A DNA stretch of 64,000 bases, taken from the NCBI RefSeq assembly GCF_900176205.1, contig NZ_LT859959.1:4361001-4425000 (forward strand), given 5' to 3'. Below, piece by piece: positions 52,832 to 62,904 of the stretch. Below the pieces are notes generated by a model. The model made no database searches. It was not told where the DNA came from and saw only the letters and a program-made list of their open reading frames with translations. Both the position numbers and the translations under genes were made by a program. This DNA comes from Bradyrhizobium sp. ORS 285 (lineage in GTDB: Bacteria > Pseudomonadota > Alphaproteobacteria > Rhizobiales > Xanthobacteraceae). How positions within the stretch are numbered: position 1 is the stretch's first letter; each line of letters starts with the position of its first letter.

Positions 52832-53764
52832 ATGAGTGTCATTCCCCTCCGGACCAAGCTCGTCATTCGCCAGAAGGTGAAATCGCTCGGGTCCTCGGCC
52901 GTCGGTGCGCTGACGGTCGGCATGCTCAAGACCACGCGCTATTTCGACCCGCAGAAGACGGCCGACCGCTTCGCGCGCATCGCGCAGTGGATCGGCCCAC
53001 GCTTGCGCGAGCAGCGCATCGGCCGCGACAATCTCACCAAGGCCTTCCCGGAGAAATCGCCCGAGGAGATCGAGCGGATTCTTGCGGGCGTCTGGGACAA
53101 TCTCGGCCGCGTCGGCGCCGAGTTCGCCCATCTCGACAAGATCTGGGACTATGACGAGGAGCATCCCGAGCGCAGCCGCATCGAGCTGACGCCGCGGACG
53201 CACGAGCTGTTTCATCAGCTTCGCCTCGACGGCAAGCCGGCGCTGATCTTCGCGAGCCATCTCGCCAATTGGGAGATGCCGGCGCTCGCCGCGGTCGCCC
53301 ACAAGCTCGATACCGCGATCCTCTACCGCCGTCCCAATATCGCCGCCGCCGACCGCATCATTCAGGAGATGCGCCAGGTCAAGATGGGCACGCTGATCCC
53401 GGCCGGCCGCGACGCGCCGCTGCGGCTGGGCCAGGCGCTGAAGAACGGCCAGCACGTCGCGATGCTGGTCGATCAGTACCTCACCGGCGGTGTCGAGGTG
53501 ACGTTCTTCGGCCGCAAGACCCGCGCCAACCCCATGCTGGCGCGCCTGCTGCGCCAGGTCGAATGTCCCGTGCACGGCGTGCGCATCATCCGCCTCCCCG
53601 GCAACCGCTTTCAGGCCGAGCTGTCGGAAGAAGTGAAGCCGGTGCGCGATGCGAATGGACAGATCGACATCCAGGGCATGACGCAGGCCGTGACGAACGT
53701 GGTCGAAGGCTGGGTGCGCGAATATCCGGAGCAATGGCTCTGGCTTCACCGGCGCTGGCGGTAA
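52832..53764 (+). CDS. lpxXL: Lipid A VLCFA acyltransferase LpxXL
   Basis: The protein has 310 residues of the LpxL/HtrB acyltransferase family. LIFASHLANWEMPAL carries the H-x4-E catalytic dyad, and VAMLVDQYLTGGVEVTFFGRKTRANPMLARL and EYPEQWLWLHRRW are the usual later motifs. Its place at the end of the AcpXL cluster identifies it as the enzyme that moves the 27-hydroxyoctacosanoate-type chain to lipid A. It is a membrane-associated protein at the inner face of the cytoplasmic membrane. Confidence 0.92.
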   Translation: MSVIPLRTKLVIRQKVKSLGSSAVGALTVGMLKTTRYFDPQKTADRFARIAQWIGPRLREQRIGRDNLTKAFPEKSPEEIERILAGVWDNLGRVGAEFAHLDKIWDYDEEHPERSRIELTPRTHELFHQLRLDGKPALIFASHLANWEMPALAAVAHKLDTAILYRRPNIAAADRIIQEMRQVKMGTLIPAGRDAPLRLGQALKNGQHVAMLVDQYLTGGVEVTFFGRKTRANPMLARLLRQVECPVHGVRIIRLPGNRFQAELSEEVKPVRDANGQIDIQGMTQAVTNVVEGWVREYPEQWLWLHRRWR

Positions 53765-53925
53765 TCGCTTCGTACGGTCGAATTCCACCATGAGGAAGAC
53801 GCCCGATAGGACGAACTTTCGTCAACAGGCGCTCTGAAGAAAACTCTTACCTCATGGAGCGACGCTCGCTACCTTGGTGCCGTATCCGACACGCCGTTCG
53901 GAATTTCCAGGGAGGATTAGCGCTG

Positions 53926-54303
53926 ATGTTTTCGCACATCATGATCGGCACCAACGACCTCGACAAGGCCAAGGCCTTCTACGACAAGCTGCTCGGCACG
54001 CTCGGCGTACGCCCGGCCAAGGTCGACGGCCACCGCATCTTCTACATCACCCCGACCGGCATCTTCTCGGTCTCCAAGCCGATCAACGGCCAGCCCGCCA
54101 CACCGGCCAATGGCGGCACGATCGGCTATGCCTGCAGTTCGACCGAACAAGTCGACGCCTGGCATGCGGCGGGCCTCGAAGCCGGCGGCACCACCTGCGA
54201 GGACCCGCCTGGCGTTCGCCAGGGCTCGACCGGCAAGCTGTACCTCGCCTATTTGCGCGATCTCGACGGCAACAAGCTGTGTGCCATGCACCGGCTGGCG
54301 TGA
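53926..54303 (+). CDS. VOC-family (glyoxalase/dioxygenase fold) protein
   Basis: The protein has 125 residues. MFSHIMIGTNDLDKAKAFYDKLLGTLG and YLRDLDGNKLCAMHR are the two paired beta-alpha-beta-beta-beta modules of the vicinal-oxygen-chelate fold, with metal-ligand candidates His4 and a late Asp/His. The catalysed reaction cannot be told. GGAGG ten bases upstream fixes ATG 53926. Confidence 0.9.
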   Translation: MFSHIMIGTNDLDKAKAFYDKLLGTLGVRPAKVDGHRIFYITPTGIFSVSKPINGQPATPANGGTIGYACSSTEQVDAWHAAGLEAGGTTCEDPPGVRQGSTGKLYLAYLRDLDGNKLCAMHRLA

Positions 54304-54388
54304 GGCAGGTTTGAACAAGCCTGGATCGCTCGATCGCGGGCGATCCTTGCTTCCGGCACTGTAGGCCAATGTGGGCCCGTAAGCTTCG

Positions 54389-54745
54389 TCAGTTTGCAAG
54401 CGGTCGCATGCGAACGCGACCAGGCTCGATGACCGAGAAGTGGCCCACCCAGTCGTCCCGTGAGAGAATCAAATCGGCGATGCGCTTGCCAGCAACTTGC
54501 GGTGGCGGCATAGGAACACGCAGCAGAATCAGGCCGCAGGCGAGGGGCAGCGAGGAGCTTCTTGCCAGCTCGCCGAAATCCTTATCGAAGGTCAGAAGTA
54601 TCCGCTCTTCCAGAATGGCTTGCGACAGTACGCTCCTGTCGGTCGCTCCAGGCGAGATGAGGCTCACCCAAGTAATATCATGTCCTGCGGCCTCGATTGC
54701 TCTTACCGCTGCAGCAGGAAAGTTTTCGTTTGCCAGAAAGCGCAT
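54389..54745 (-). CDS. PIN-like toxin, DUF5615 (VapC45-type)
   Basis: The protein has 118 residues. FLANENFPAAAVRAIEAAGHDITWV at the N-terminus (with acidic metal-binding residues), LLTFDKDFGELA (second acidic site) and CGLILLRVP match the DUF5615 PIN-like domain, a predicted ribonuclease. It starts two bases after the stop of a DUF433 gene. DUF433/DUF5615 pairs are a described type II toxin-antitoxin layout. Its GC content is a little below that of neighbours. Confidence 0.88.
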   Translation of the reverse strand: MRFLANENFPAAAVRAIEAAGHDITWVSLISPGATDRSVLSQAILEERILLTFDKDFGELARSSSLPLACGLILLRVPMPPPQVAGKRIADLILSRDDWVGHFSVIEPGRVRMRPLAN

Positions 54746-54747
54746 CG

Positions 54748-54978
54748 CTAGGCTGCGCTCGGAAAGACCCTCTCGGTCCCCACAATGTCTCGGGCATATG
54801 CGAGACATGCGATGACGTCATCGTGGGAAAGGCCGGGATAATTGGCGAGAATGTCCGCCTCTCCCCACCCGTCGGCCATCAAGCCGATCAGGAACTCAAC
54901 CGAAAGACGCGTACCACGAACGACCGGCTTGCCAGACAGCACGTCGGGAGAAAGGGCGATACGTGGGTGCTCGGACAT
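54748..54978 (-). CDS. DUF433 antitoxin
   Basis: The protein has 76 residues. The DUF433 helix-turn-helix-like pattern LSPDVLSGKPVVRGTRLSVEFLIGLMADGWGEADILANYPGLSHDDVIACLAYA is clear. It precedes the DUF5615 PIN-like toxin with a two-base gap and should neutralise it and probably repress the pair. ATG 54978 was chosen as the first conserved residue. Confidence 0.9.
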   Translation of the reverse strand: MSEHPRIALSPDVLSGKPVVRGTRLSVEFLIGLMADGWGEADILANYPGLSHDDVIACLAYARDIVGTERVFPSAA

Positions 54979-55037
54979 GATCAAAGCCTCTGCGCTTGCC
55001 CATACTACGTCATTTCTGCGCCAAGGCCAACTGGCGT

Positions 55038-56144
55038 TCACCGCCCCGTCTTCACCTTGGTCCAGAGCCGGTTGATCACGCGCTGCGTCGCCGGCTCGCG
55101 GGCGGTGATGACGAACAGCTTCTTCAGGGTCGCGTCATCGGGATAGATGTTCTTATCGCCGAGAATCTTCGGATCGATCAGCTTTTGGCTCGCCAGATTG
55201 CCGTTGGCATAGGACAGGAAGTCCGAGTTCTTCGCCGCCACCTCGGGACGATAGAGATAGTTGATCAGCGCATACGCCTCGGGCACGTGCTGGGCGTCGG
55301 CGGGAATGGCCAAATTATCGAAGAACATCTGCGCGCCCTCCTTCGGGATCGCGTAGCCGATCTCGATGCCGTTCTTGGCCTCCTCGGCGCGGCTCCGCGC
55401 CTGCATGATGTCGCCGGACCAGCCGACGACGAGGCAGATCTCGCCGGTGGCGAGCGCGCTCAGATATTCGGACGAATGAAACTTGCGCACGGAGGATGCG
55501 ACCTTACCGACCACATCGGCAGCCTTCTCGAGGTCGGCCTGCTTGGTCGAGTTGGGATCGAGGCCGAGATAGTTCAGCGCCGCCGGAAAGATGTCGTCGG
55601 CGGAATCCAGCATGTGGACGCCGCAATCCTTGAACTTGGCGAGGTTCTCCGGCTTGAACACCATGTCCCAGCTGTCGATCCGCGCGCCCGCACCGAAGAT
55701 CTTCTCGATCGTCTTGACGTTGTAGCCGATCCCGGTCGTGCCCCACATGTAGTTGGCGGCGAACTGGTTGCCGGGATCGTAGATCGCGAGGCGCTCGGTG
55801 ACGACCGGCCAGGCATTGGCGAGGTTCGGTAGCTTGGATTTGTCGAGCGGCTGGAAAATCTTGGCCTTGATCTGGCGCTGCAGGAAATACGCCGTGGGCA
55901 CCACGACATCGTAGCCGGACTTGCCGGCGAGCAGCCGCGTCTCCAGCGTCTCGTTGGCATCGAAGGTGTCGTAGACCACCTTGATGCCGGTCTCCTTGGT
56001 GAAATCCTCAAGGACCCCGGGCGCCATGTAGTTCGACCAGTTGTAGAAGTTCACCACGCGGTCTTCGGCCCGGCCAGCCGACACCGAAAGCGCCAGCAAT
56101 GCCGCGGCCAGCGCCAGAGCCGAACGAATGCAGCCGCGCGTCAT
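55038..56144 (-). CDS. Polyamine ABC transporter substrate-binding protein (PotF/PotD-like)
   Basis: The protein has 368 residues with a signal peptide ending SAGRAE. VVNFYNWSNYMAPGVLEDFTKETGIKVVYDTFDANETLETRLL and VPTAYFLQRQIKAKIFQPLDKSKLPNL are typical of spermidine/putrescine-binding proteins. Permease and ATPase genes are not adjacent, so it may feed a transporter encoded elsewhere. It lies 12 bases after the aminotransferase gene on the same strand. Confidence 0.92.
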   Translation of the reverse strand: MTRGCIRSALALAAALLALSVSAGRAEDRVVNFYNWSNYMAPGVLEDFTKETGIKVVYDTFDANETLETRLLAGKSGYDVVVPTAYFLQRQIKAKIFQPLDKSKLPNLANAWPVVTERLAIYDPGNQFAANYMWGTTGIGYNVKTIEKIFGAGARIDSWDMVFKPENLAKFKDCGVHMLDSADDIFPAALNYLGLDPNSTKQADLEKAADVVGKVASSVRKFHSSEYLSALATGEICLVVGWSGDIMQARSRAEEAKNGIEIGYAIPKEGAQMFFDNLAIPADAQHVPEAYALINYLYRPEVAAKNSDFLSYANGNLASQKLIDPKILGDKNIYPDDATLKKLFVITAREPATQRVINRLWTKVKTGR

Positions 56145-56156
56145 GATGTCAGTCTC

Positions 56157-57320
56157 CTAGCGTCGGTGAATGGCGTCGGAGAGCCGCTCCAGCGCCGTGT
56201 CGAGCGTCGCGTCCTTCTTGGCGAAGCAGAACCGGACGACGGAGGTCACGGCATCCTTCTCGTAGAACGCCGACACCGGAATCGCGGCGACCTTGTAGTC
56301 ATGCACGATGCGCCGGCAGAACTGCTCGTCGGTCTCATTGAGGCCGAGCGGCGACAGGTCGACGGTGAGAAAATACGTCCCCTGCGCCTTCAGCACGGGG
56401 AAGCCGAGGCTCTCGAGCCCGGCTGTCAGCCGGTCGCGGCTGCGCGACAGCTCGGCACGCATGTTGACGAAATAGTCGTCGGATTTGCCGAGGCCATAGG
56501 CCACCGCCATCTGCAGGTTCGGCGCGGTCGTGAACGTCAGGAATTGGTGCACCTTGGCGGCGACGCGCAACAGCTGCGGCGACGCGCAGACGAAGCCGAT
56601 CTTCCACCCTGTGAGCGAGAAGATCTTGCCGGCGGAGCCAACCTTGATGGTGCGGTCGCGCATGCCGGGGATGGTGATCAGCGGGATGTGCTCGCGGCCG
56701 TCGAACACCACGTGCTCCCACACCTCGTCGCAGATCGCGACCGCATCGAACTCCTGGCAGAACCGGGCCAGCAGTTCGAGGTCCTCGCGCGGATAGACCA
56801 CGGCGGCCGGGTTCAGCGGGTTGTTGAACAGCACCGCCTTGGTCTTCGGCGAGAATGCGGAGCGCAGCATCTCCTCGGACAGCCGCCAATGCGGCGGCTC
56901 CAGCCGCAGCAGTTTTGGAACGCCGCCGGCCTGGCGGATGATCGGCAGATAGGAATCATAGACCGGCTGGAAGCAGATCACTTCGTCGCCCGGCTCGACG
57001 ACCGACAGGATCGCCGAGGTCAGCGCCTCGGTGCCGCCGGAGGTGACCATCACCTCGCTCATCGGGTCGAGATCGAGCTTGTGCCAATGCTTGTAGTGCG
57101 CGGCGATCGCCTGGCGCAGCTCCGGCAGGCCCATCATCGAGGGGTACTGGTTGTAGCCGTTCAGGACCGCGTCCGCAGCGGCGCGGCGGATGTCCTCCGG
57201 ACCGGGATCGTCGGGAAAACCCTGCCCCAGATTGATGGCGTTGTTGTCGCGCGCGAGCTGCGACATCTGCTCGAAAATGGTGACGGGCAGATCGGCGAAG
57301 ACCTTGTTCTGCGAGATCAT
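56157..57320 (-). CDS. PLP-dependent aminotransferase, class I/II
   Basis: The protein has 387 residues. SAGKIFSLTGWKIGFV holds the PLP lysine. YPSMMGLPELRQAIAAHY, TSGGTEALTSAI, NNPLNPAAVVYPREDLE and CDEVWEHVVFDG are typical of the kynurenine/methionine/aspartate aminotransferase branch. The substrate is not decided. It is flanked by rhodanese and polyamine-binding genes on the same strand with very short gaps, so a shared transcript is likely. Confidence 0.92.
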   Translation of the reverse strand: MISQNKVFADLPVTIFEQMSQLARDNNAINLGQGFPDDPGPEDIRRAAADAVLNGYNQYPSMMGLPELRQAIAAHYKHWHKLDLDPMSEVMVTSGGTEALTSAILSVVEPGDEVICFQPVYDSYLPIIRQAGGVPKLLRLEPPHWRLSEEMLRSAFSPKTKAVLFNNPLNPAAVVYPREDLELLARFCQEFDAVAICDEVWEHVVFDGREHIPLITIPGMRDRTIKVGSAGKIFSLTGWKIGFVCASPQLLRVAAKVHQFLTFTTAPNLQMAVAYGLGKSDDYFVNMRAELSRSRDRLTAGLESLGFPVLKAQGTYFLTVDLSPLGLNETDEQFCRRIVHDYKVAAIPVSAFYEKDAVTSVVRFCFAKKDATLDTALERLSDAIHRR

Positions 57321-57329
57321 GATCGCCTG

Positions 57330-57653
57330 TCAGCCGCCGGTCTTGATCGGCAGGCCGGCCGCCTTCCAGCCGAGCATCCCGCCCTGGAGATGCTTGTCAT
57401 ACGGCAGGCCCGCGGCCTGCGCGGCCATCGAGGCCGTCACCGAGCGCTTGCCGGAGCGGCAGGCGAACACGACGTCCTTGCCGGCGGGATCCGGGATCAG
57501 CTTCGGGTCGAAAGCCGACAGGGGAACAACGATACCGTCGGGATAGGCTTCCGCAGCAACTTCGTTCGGCTCGCGCACGTCGACCAGGAGAATTCGCCCC
57601 TCGGCGATTCCCTTGGCCACGTCCTGCGGGGTCAAATCGTGCACAACAGCCAC
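57330..57653 (-). CDS. Rhodanese-domain protein
   Basis: About 107 residues from GTG 57653 (read as Met), with GGAGG five bases upstream; an ATG at 57701 would add 16 non-conserved residues. LLVDVREPNEVA, then VFACRSGKRSVTA with the active Cys, then GGMLGWKAAGLP are the rhodanese signatures. It could act in sulfur transfer. It heads a small leftward unit with the aminotransferase, nine bases apart. Confidence 0.88.
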   Translation of the reverse strand: MAVVHDLTPQDVAKGIAEGRILLVDVREPNEVAAEAYPDGIVVPLSAFDPKLIPDPAGKDVVFACRSGKRSVTASMAAQAAGLPYDKHLQGGMLGWKAAGLPIKTGG

Positions 57654-57780
57654 GCCATCCTCCAAGCCTTCAACCTTCGAGCCTTCAGCAGAGCCGCACA
57701 AGGCACCGAACCGGCGCCAAACTCGCCCCGGACGCGCGGAAAATCAAGCGCTTCGGCGACCTGTCGGAGGCCCTGCCCCG

Positions 57781-59703
57781 TCAGATCGTGACCTGCGTTC
57801 CGACCTCGACCACGCGCCCGCTCGGGATCTGGAAATAGTCGGTGGCGTCGTTGGCCGAGCGGCTCATCGTGATGAACAGATGATCCTGCCAGCGCGGCAT
57901 GCCGGAATGCGCCGCCGGCTTCAGCGCACGGCGCGACAGGAAGAACGAGGTCGACATGATGTCGAACTGCCAGCCGAGCTTGCGCGCGATCGCCAGTGCC
58001 CGCGGCACGTTCGGCGATTCCATGAAGCCGAAGCGGAGCGTGACCTTGGAGAAGGTCGGACTGATCTGCTCCAGCCGTACGCGCTCGGAGGGATCGATGC
58101 GCGGCGTCGGCGCCGTCTCGATCGTCAGGATCACGTTTTTCTCGTGCAGCACCTTGTAGTGCTTGAGGCTGTGCATCAGCGCGGTCGGCGCGCTCAGCGG
58201 ATCCGAGGTCAGGAACACGGCCGTGCCGGCGACCCGCTGCGGCGGCCGCTTCTCCAGCATCTCGACCAAGTCGGCGAGCGGGAATTCCAGCTTGCGCGAC
58301 TTCTCGAACAGCAGCCGGCTGCCGCGCCGCCACGTGTACATCAACGTCATCACGAAGCCGCCGAGCGCCAGCGGCACCCAGCCGCCTTCCAGCACCTTCA
58401 GGAGGTTCGCCGACAGGAAGGTCAGGTCGAGGAACAGGAACGGCGCGATCAGCGCAGCCGCCGCGAACGGCGACCACCGCCAGACCTTCCAGATCACGAC
58501 GAAGCCCATCATCGCCGTCACCACCATCGTGCCGGTGACGGAGATGCCATAGGCCGAGGCCAGCGCGCTGGAGGATTTGAACAGCAGCACCAGCAGCACA
58601 ACCGAGACCAGCAGCAGCTTGGTGATCCGCGGAATGTAGATCTGGCCGGAATGCGCCTCGGAGGTATGGCGGATCTCGAAGCGCGGCAGCAGGCCGAGCT
58701 GGATCGCCTGGCGGGTCAGCGAATAGGCACCGGTGATCACGGCCTGGCTCGCGATCACGGTCGCGACGGTGGCCAGCGCGACCATCGGGATCAGCGCCCA
58801 ATCCGGAAACATCAGGAAGAACGGGTTCTCGATCGCCTTGGCGTCTGCAATCACCAGCGCGCCCTGCCCGAGATAGTTCAGCGCCAGCGACGGCAGCACG
58901 ATGAACAGCCAGGCGGTCTGGATCGGCCGTTTGCCGAAATGGCCGAGGTCGGCATAGAGCGCCTCGGCGCCCGTCACGGCCAAGAACACGGCACCGAGCG
59001 TGATGAACCCGATGATGCCGTGATGGAGCATGAAGGTGACGGCGTTGAACGGGTTGATCGCCCAGAGCACCTCGGGATGGCGCAGGATCGGCGGCAGCGC
59101 CGCGACCCCGATCACCACGAACCAGAGCAGCATGATCGGGCCGAAGAAGGCTGCGACCTTGGCGGTCCCGCGCACCTGGACCGCGAACAGCATGACCAGG
59201 ATGATGATCGTCATCGGCACGACATAAGGGTCGAACGCCGCCGTCACGAGCTTGACGCCCTCGATCGCCGACAACACCGACAAAGCCGGCGTGATCACCG
59301 CGTCGCCATAGAACAGCGCGCCACTGATGATGCCGAGCAGGACGATGATACTGGCGCCGCGGGTGACCCCGCGCTGAGCCAGGGCCATGAGGGCCAGCGT
59401 GCCACCCTCGCCATGGTTGTCGGCGCGCAGCAGGATGACGACGTATTTCAGGGTGACCACGACGATCAGCGCCCACAGGATCAGCGAGATTACGCCCATC
59501 ACGGCGTGCGGCGCCGGCTCACCGCTGCTGCTGGCGGCCATCACGGCTTCGCGCAGCGCGTAGAGCGGACTGGTGCCGATGTCGCCATAGACGACCCCGA
59601 TGCTCCCCAATGTCAGGGCGGTGAAACTGGCCGTGGAATGGGCATCGCCATGCCCGTTGGTCGCCGGCGTTTCCGCGGGCGTGGCTGCGATGTCGGCTGT
59701 CAT
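57781..59703 (-). CDS. kup: Low-affinity potassium transporter Kup (downstream copy)
   Basis: The protein has 640 residues. Twelve membrane helices, with the K+ transporter family signature [24 protein letters not shown] near the N-terminus and a conserved cytosolic C-terminal part ending [21 protein letters not shown]. Kup imports K+ coupled to protons. A second copy (59860-61758) lies upstream on the same strand with 156 bases between. The two proteins are closely related along their length, so they arose by tandem duplication. Confidence 0.95.
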   Translation of the reverse strand: MTADIAATPAETPATNGHGDAHSTASFTALTLGSIGVVYGDIGTSPLYALREAVMAASSSGEPAPHAVMGVISLILWALIVVVTLKYVVILLRADNHGEGGTLALMALAQRGVTRGASIIVLLGIISGALFYGDAVITPALSVLSAIEGVKLVTAAFDPYVVPMTIIILVMLFAVQVRGTAKVAAFFGPIMLLWFVVIGVAALPPILRHPEVLWAINPFNAVTFMLHHGIIGFITLGAVFLAVTGAEALYADLGHFGKRPIQTAWLFIVLPSLALNYLGQGALVIADAKAIENPFFLMFPDWALIPMVALATVATVIASQAVITGAYSLTRQAIQLGLLPRFEIRHTSEAHSGQIYIPRITKLLLVSVVLLVLLFKSSSALASAYGISVTGTMVVTAMMGFVVIWKVWRWSPFAAAALIAPFLFLDLTFLSANLLKVLEGGWVPLALGGFVMTLMYTWRRGSRLLFEKSRKLEFPLADLVEMLEKRPPQRVAGTAVFLTSDPLSAPTALMHSLKHYKVLHEKNVILTIETAPTPRIDPSERVRLEQISPTFSKVTLRFGFMESPNVPRALAIARKLGWQFDIMSTSFFLSRRALKPAAHSGMPRWQDHLFITMSRSANDATDYFQIPSGRVVEVGTQVTI

Positions 59704-59859
59704 TGGGGTAGCCCCCTCGAGGACTGGTTGAATGCTTCACTGCACAAGATGGCAGAGCGCGCGGCTTATAGCTGCAGTGATCAAGCGCTGCCCTGCAGTT
59801 ATTGCAGGTCAGCAACGCTCGATTAACATATCTTCAACGATTCGCGGACGCTGAAACCG

Positions 59860-61758
59860 CTAAATCGTTACCTGAGTACCCACTTCCACAACGCGTCCCG
59901 TCGGGATCTGGAAGTAGTCGGTGGCGTCATTGGCCGACCGGCTGAGACCGATGAATAGATGGTCCTGCCACGCCGGCATGCCCGATTGCGACGACGGCTT
60001 GAGCGATCGGCGCGACACGAAGAACGACGTCGACATGATGTCGAACTGCCAGCCTAGCTTGCGCGCCACGGCCAGCGCCCGAGGCACGTTCGGCGATTCC
60101 ATGAAGCCGAAGCGCAGCCGCACCTTGGAAAACTTCTCGCTGACCTTCTCCATCCGCACCCGCTCCGACACGTCGACCCGCGGCGTCTGCGCGGTCTCGA
60201 TGGTCAGGATGACGTTGTGCTCGTGCAGCACCTTGTTGTGCTTGAGATTGTGCAGCAGTGCCGTCGGCACCGAGGTCGGGTCACTGGTGAGGAACACCGC
60301 GGTGCCCTTGACGATGTGCGGCGGCCGCTTCTCCAGGCTGGACACCAGATCGTCGAGAGGCACCTCGATCTTGCGGGTCTTGAGCATCAGGATCGCCGAG
60401 CCGCGCCGCCAGGTCCAGATCGTCACCACCATCGCCGCGCCGAACAGCAGCGGCACCCAGGCGCCCTCCAACAGCTTCAGCAGGTTGGCCGCGAAGAAGC
60501 TCATGTCGACGATGACGAACGGCGCGATCACCGCCGCAGCGACCGCGGCGCGCAGGTTCCAGAGCTTCCAGATCACGACGAAGCCCATGATGCCGTCGGC
60601 CACCATGGTGGTCGAGACGGCAATGCCGTAGGCGGAAGCGAGATTGCTCGACGTCCGGAACAGCAGGACCAGCAGCATCACGCCGATCAGCAGCAGGCGG
60701 TTGACGCGCGGCAGATAGATCTGGCCGGCATGGCTCTCCGAGGTGTAGCGCACCTCAAACCGCGGCAGCAGTCCGAGCTGCACTGCCTGGCTGACCAGCG
60801 AGTACGCGCCGGTGATCACGGCCTGGCTGGCGATCACGGTCGCGGCGGTCGCCAGCACCACGAGCGGCAGCAGCAGGATCTCGGGCACCATCCGATAGAA
60901 CGAGTTCTCGAGCGCGCTGGGATCGGACAGCACCAGGGCGCCCTGCCCGAAATAATTGATCAGCAGCGCGGGCAGCACGAAGAACAGCCACGCCGATTGG
61001 ATCGGCTTGCGGCCGAAATGCCCGAGATCGGCATAGAGCGCCTCGCCGCCGGTGACGGCGAGAAACACGGCACCGAGCGTCACGAGGCCAATGGTGCCGT
61101 GGGAGAGCAGGAAGTGCACCGCATAATAGGGATTGATCGCGGCAAGGACGGACGGATCGTCGCTGATGTGCACGAGGCCCATCACCGCCAGGCATGCGAA
61201 CCACGTGACCATGACCGGGCCGAAGGCGGAGGCCACCCGCGCCGTCCCCTTGCTCTGCACCGCGAACAGCACCACCAGGATGATCACGGTGAGCGGCACG
61301 ACATAGTGCTCGAGCGCCGGTGCGGCGAGCTTGAGACCTTCGACCGCCGACAGCACCGAGATCGCCGGCGTGATCATCGAATCGCCGATGAACATCGAGG
61401 CCCCGATGACGCCGAGCGCCATCAGGAACATGCTGCGCCGGCCGAGCGCGCGCTGCCCGAGCGCCATCAGCGACAGCGTTCCACCCTCGCCATTGTTGTC
61501 GGCGCGCAGCAGCAGCAGGACGTATTTGGCGGTCACCACGATGAACAGCGACCAGAGGATCAGCGAGAGCACGCCGAGGACGATGATCCGCGACACCGGC
61601 TGCCCATGGGCGGCGCCATGTGCGGCCTCGCGAAAGGCGTAGAGGGGTGAAGTTCCGATGTCGCCGAACACGACGCCGATGCTGCCGAGCGTCAGCCCCC
61701 AGAACCCCGAGGTGGTCGCGGTTTCCTGTCCTTCGGTCGATGTGGCGCTGGCCGTCAT
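59860..61758 (-). CDS. kup: Low-affinity potassium transporter Kup (upstream copy)
   Basis: The protein has 632 residues from ATG 61758, where the family N-terminus ([24 protein letters not shown]) is properly placed; the longer frame to 61830 adds a non-conserved leader. C-terminal [21 protein letters not shown] is almost identical to the downstream copy. Differences between the copies are mostly conservative. Both may be used under different K+ or pH conditions, as for Kup paralogues in other rhizobia (inference). Confidence 0.95.
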   Translation of the reverse strand: MTASATSTEGQETATTSGFWGLTLGSIGVVFGDIGTSPLYAFREAAHGAAHGQPVSRIIVLGVLSLILWSLFIVVTAKYVLLLLRADNNGEGGTLSLMALGQRALGRRSMFLMALGVIGASMFIGDSMITPAISVLSAVEGLKLAAPALEHYVVPLTVIILVVLFAVQSKGTARVASAFGPVMVTWFACLAVMGLVHISDDPSVLAAINPYYAVHFLLSHGTIGLVTLGAVFLAVTGGEALYADLGHFGRKPIQSAWLFFVLPALLINYFGQGALVLSDPSALENSFYRMVPEILLLPLVVLATAATVIASQAVITGAYSLVSQAVQLGLLPRFEVRYTSESHAGQIYLPRVNRLLLIGVMLLVLLFRTSSNLASAYGIAVSTTMVADGIMGFVVIWKLWNLRAAVAAAVIAPFVIVDMSFFAANLLKLLEGAWVPLLFGAAMVVTIWTWRRGSAILMLKTRKIEVPLDDLVSSLEKRPPHIVKGTAVFLTSDPTSVPTALLHNLKHNKVLHEHNVILTIETAQTPRVDVSERVRMEKVSEKFSKVRLRFGFMESPNVPRALAVARKLGWQFDIMSTSFFVSRRSLKPSSQSGMPAWQDHLFIGLSRSANDATDYFQIPTGRVVEVGTQVTI

Positions 61759-62037
61759 GTCGCTTGGAACGCATCTTCCCTGTTTGGCCCGGCGCGTGTG
61801 AACGCAGACCGGCCGCAGGTCAAGTCTCAACCGTAGCAGACCTTGGTTCGGAGGCCGTGGCCAAAGAGCATCCGGTTCACAGATGTCTCTTGCCGCGCCG
61901 CGGCAAGCCGCCGGGGTATGCAGGGGTCGTGATGCGAATGTCGGATCGGCCGCAGCCGAATCAAGGGCTTGCGACGCTGTTCGTTAGCAGTCGCAGACCG
62001 GGCGTGCGGCAATATGCTGCGGATCGTTGATGCGCGA

Positions 62038-62868
62038 CTACGGCTTCAGGTCGGGCGGCAATGGCGGGTCTTCCCGCATCAAGGTGATCGTGACACGGCG
62101 GTTGGCCGCCAGCGACGGGTCATCGGGGAACAACGGCTGGGTATCCGCCTTGCCGGAGACCGCAAAAATATGACTGGGCGGCAGCCCTTCCCGCTCCAGG
62201 ATCTGGCGCACGGCGTTGGCCCGATCGGCCGACAGGTCGAACCCGCCGTAGTCGCTGCGTGACGGGACGAAGCCGGCTGCGGTGTGCCCGGTGATCTGGA
62301 CCCGCAACGGCGTCGCCTTGAGCGGCGCGGCGAGCTTTTCGATCAGGCGCCGGGTGCGATCGAACGGCGTCTTGGAGCCGTCCGCGAACATCGAGCGTCC
62401 GTCCTGATCGACGATCTCCAGATTGAGCCCCTGCTTGGTCTCCTCGAACATGATGTGCTTGGAGATTTCGGTCATCTCCGGCATGTCCTGCAGCGCCTGG
62501 CGCAGCGAGGCGGAGGCCAGCGCGAACTGCCGGTCGGTCTTGAGCTTGGCGCCATTGGTGTGCTGGCGCTCCTCCTGCTCGGGGCTCGGATCGCGCGCCG
62601 TCTCCTCCGGAGAGATATGGGCGGCGTTCTTCAGCTTCGGCCGGGTCGGCAGGCCATCGGATTCGACGATGCCGGAGTAACGCGACTCGGTTTGCACGCC
62701 GAACGCCTCGCGCATCGAGCCGGCGACGACCTTCAGCTTGTTGTTGTCCATGGTCGAGAACGCGACGAGCATCACGAAGAAGCTCATCATCAGGCCCATC
62801 AGGTCGGCGAAGGTCACGAACCAGCCGTGCCCGCCGCCATGCGCGTCGCCCCTTTTCTTCTTGGCCAT
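62038..62868 (-). CDS. motB: Flagellar motor stator protein MotB
   Basis: The protein has 276 residues. WFVTFADLMGLMMSFFVMLVAFSTMD is the single membrane helix with the proton-binding Asp. The C-terminal OmpA-like peptidoglycan-binding domain includes VQITGHTAAGF, FDLSADRANAVRQIL and LAANRRVTITLMRE. It lies 36 bases after motA. Together they form the proton-driven stator. Confidence 0.93.
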   Translation of the reverse strand: MAKKKRGDAHGGGHGWFVTFADLMGLMMSFFVMLVAFSTMDNNKLKVVAGSMREAFGVQTESRYSGIVESDGLPTRPKLKNAAHISPEETARDPSPEQEERQHTNGAKLKTDRQFALASASLRQALQDMPEMTEISKHIMFEETKQGLNLEIVDQDGRSMFADGSKTPFDRTRRLIEKLAAPLKATPLRVQITGHTAAGFVPSRSDYGGFDLSADRANAVRQILEREGLPPSHIFAVSGKADTQPLFPDDPSLAANRRVTITLMREDPPLPPDLKP

Positions 62869-62904
62869 CCCCTAAGCTCCGCTGCCCCCCACGACGCCGC
62901 GCTG

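Noticed and set aside
57613..59826. Open frame of 737 codons on the plus strand
   Set aside because: It is antisense to a kup gene with full family match; composition (Arg/His/Gln/Asp) is that of a shadow frame.
61827..62012. Leftward 61-codon frame between kup and motB
   Set aside because: Composition unlike a protein, no ribosome-binding site, and no neighbour suggests a function.
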